A stretch of DNA of 19,760 nucleotides, from assembly GCA_021813235.1 (NCBI GenBank), contig JAKALG010000007.1, positions 1-19,760 on the forward strand, given 5' to 3'. The notes beneath the pieces were generated by a model. The model was not told the DNA's origin and made no database searches. It saw only the letters and a list, made by a program, of their open reading frames with translations. The stretch is from a bacterium. GTDB lineage: Bacteria > Patescibacteria > Paceibacteria > UBA9973. Position numbers and translations under genes: made by a program. Positions 19,285-19,760 of this stretch are shown piece by piece; positions within the stretch are counted from its first letter, which is position 1; every line of letters starts with the position of its first letter.

Positions 19285-19319
19285 ATTGCAGTTTTAGTCG
19301 GATATTCTGCATTAAACTA

Positions 19320-19760
19320 CTAAATTCCTGTTATTCCTGTCAATACTCCGTGTCTGCGTGGGTTATCAGTACAAAGGTTACCACCGAGAACTATAAATGA
19401 GTTCCAAGCAAATTGCGTGTTACTCTTTATAAATCCTGTCCAGTAGAAACCAAGGTTTGATACCTCGTTGTAGGAGTTACCAGCGAATAATTTTGAAGCG
19501 ACCTCAACTTTCTTTGCACCTTCATAAGCATCAAGTTCTACATCAAGACCATAAAAGTCTAGGTAGTTCTCGTTAAGCATATAGAAGTATCCTGAAGTTG
19601 CCTTTCTATCAGGCACAACTTCCAAACCTGCATACATCAAACCAGAGAAACCTTCATAACCTTTATAGTTAGGAACAATATTTACTTCCTTGTAGATTTT
19701 CTCCTGAGGTTGTAAGAGTTGTTCGTATAAAGCCCAAGTTGGGTAATCTGTGTAAGAACG
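19320..19760 (-). CDS. Major capsid protein, C-terminal part (partial)
   Basis: A frame open from the right edge gives 146 residues, beginning RSYTDYPTWALYEQLLQPQE and containing GFSGLMYAGLEVVPDRKATS, then YFYMLNENYLDFYGLDVELD, and ending NPRRHGVLTGITGI. The run of Y/F-x-L-N-x-x-Y-L after a 'G-L-x-V-V-P-D' strand is typical of the C-terminal A-domain of HK97-fold capsid proteins in many podovirus-like phages. There is no start in the window; the N-terminus lies beyond the right edge. It forms the icosahedral shell and is followed by decoration-type genes, the usual order. The level of certainty comes from motif order and context. Confidence 0.7.
   Translation of the reverse strand, partial: RSYTDYPTWALYEQLLQPQEKIYKEVNIVPNYKGYEGFSGLMYAGLEVVPDRKATSGYFYMLNENYLDFYGLDVELDAYEGAKKVEVASKLFAGNSYNEVSNLGFYWTGFIKSNTQFAWNSFIVLGGNLCTDNPRRHGVLTGITGI

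Overview
The window is part of a tailed double-stranded DNA phage genome (or a prophage or metagenomic contig of one). It is AT-rich, densely packed and coded almost entirely on the minus strand. The evidence is a capsid-to-tail structural block running right to left, a lysis module, and DNA/nucleotide-metabolism genes at the left. An SU10-type head-tail adaptor, a LysM virion protein, a lysozyme-domain ejection-type protein and the absence of a recognisable tape-measure or tail-tube gene favour a short-tailed (podovirus-like) particle. The standard bacterial code fits. The host cannot be named. The small secreted lysozyme and the HNH type remind me of phages from uncultured candidate-phyla bacteria, but that is only an impression.

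Right to centre (19760 to 5747, minus strand): C-terminus of the major capsid protein, two Ala/Thr/Gly-rich virion proteins, a terminator and extended -10 promoter at about 17.8 kb, then three small or coiled-coil proteins. Three late operons follow: (i) 16225 to 13498, beta-rich virion proteins including a large propeller-like protein and a C1q-like protein; (ii) 13454 to 9074, adaptor, LysM protein and lysozyme-domain internal protein; (iii) 8615 to 4552, fibre-anchor protein, 862-residue tail fibre, a membrane protein and a metallopeptidase/DUF5675 fusion. Each operon is preceded by the same 14-base element, TTTCCCCCTATAAA, 28-29 bases before its first start codon. I take this to be a phage-specific late promoter or control site. 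A helix-turn-helix protein with its own promoter lies between operons ii and iii.

Centre-left (3.6-4.55 kb, plus strand): an isolated opposite-strand island. A consensus sigma-70 promoter starts at a degenerate CAU tRNA-like gene. Next comes a roughly 240-base structured RNA closed by a 22-pair stem, then three small translationally coupled genes (two Cys-rich, one HNH) with strong Shine-Dalgarno sites, and a convergent terminator. This is the most unusual part of the window.

Left (3.5 kb to 1, minus strand): holin and secreted lysozyme, a coiled-coil protein with its own promoter and terminator, several small overlapping genes, a DEDDy exonuclease with a zinc ribbon, a DUF5664-type dATP/dGTP diphosphohydrolase-like protein, and a gene running off the left edge.
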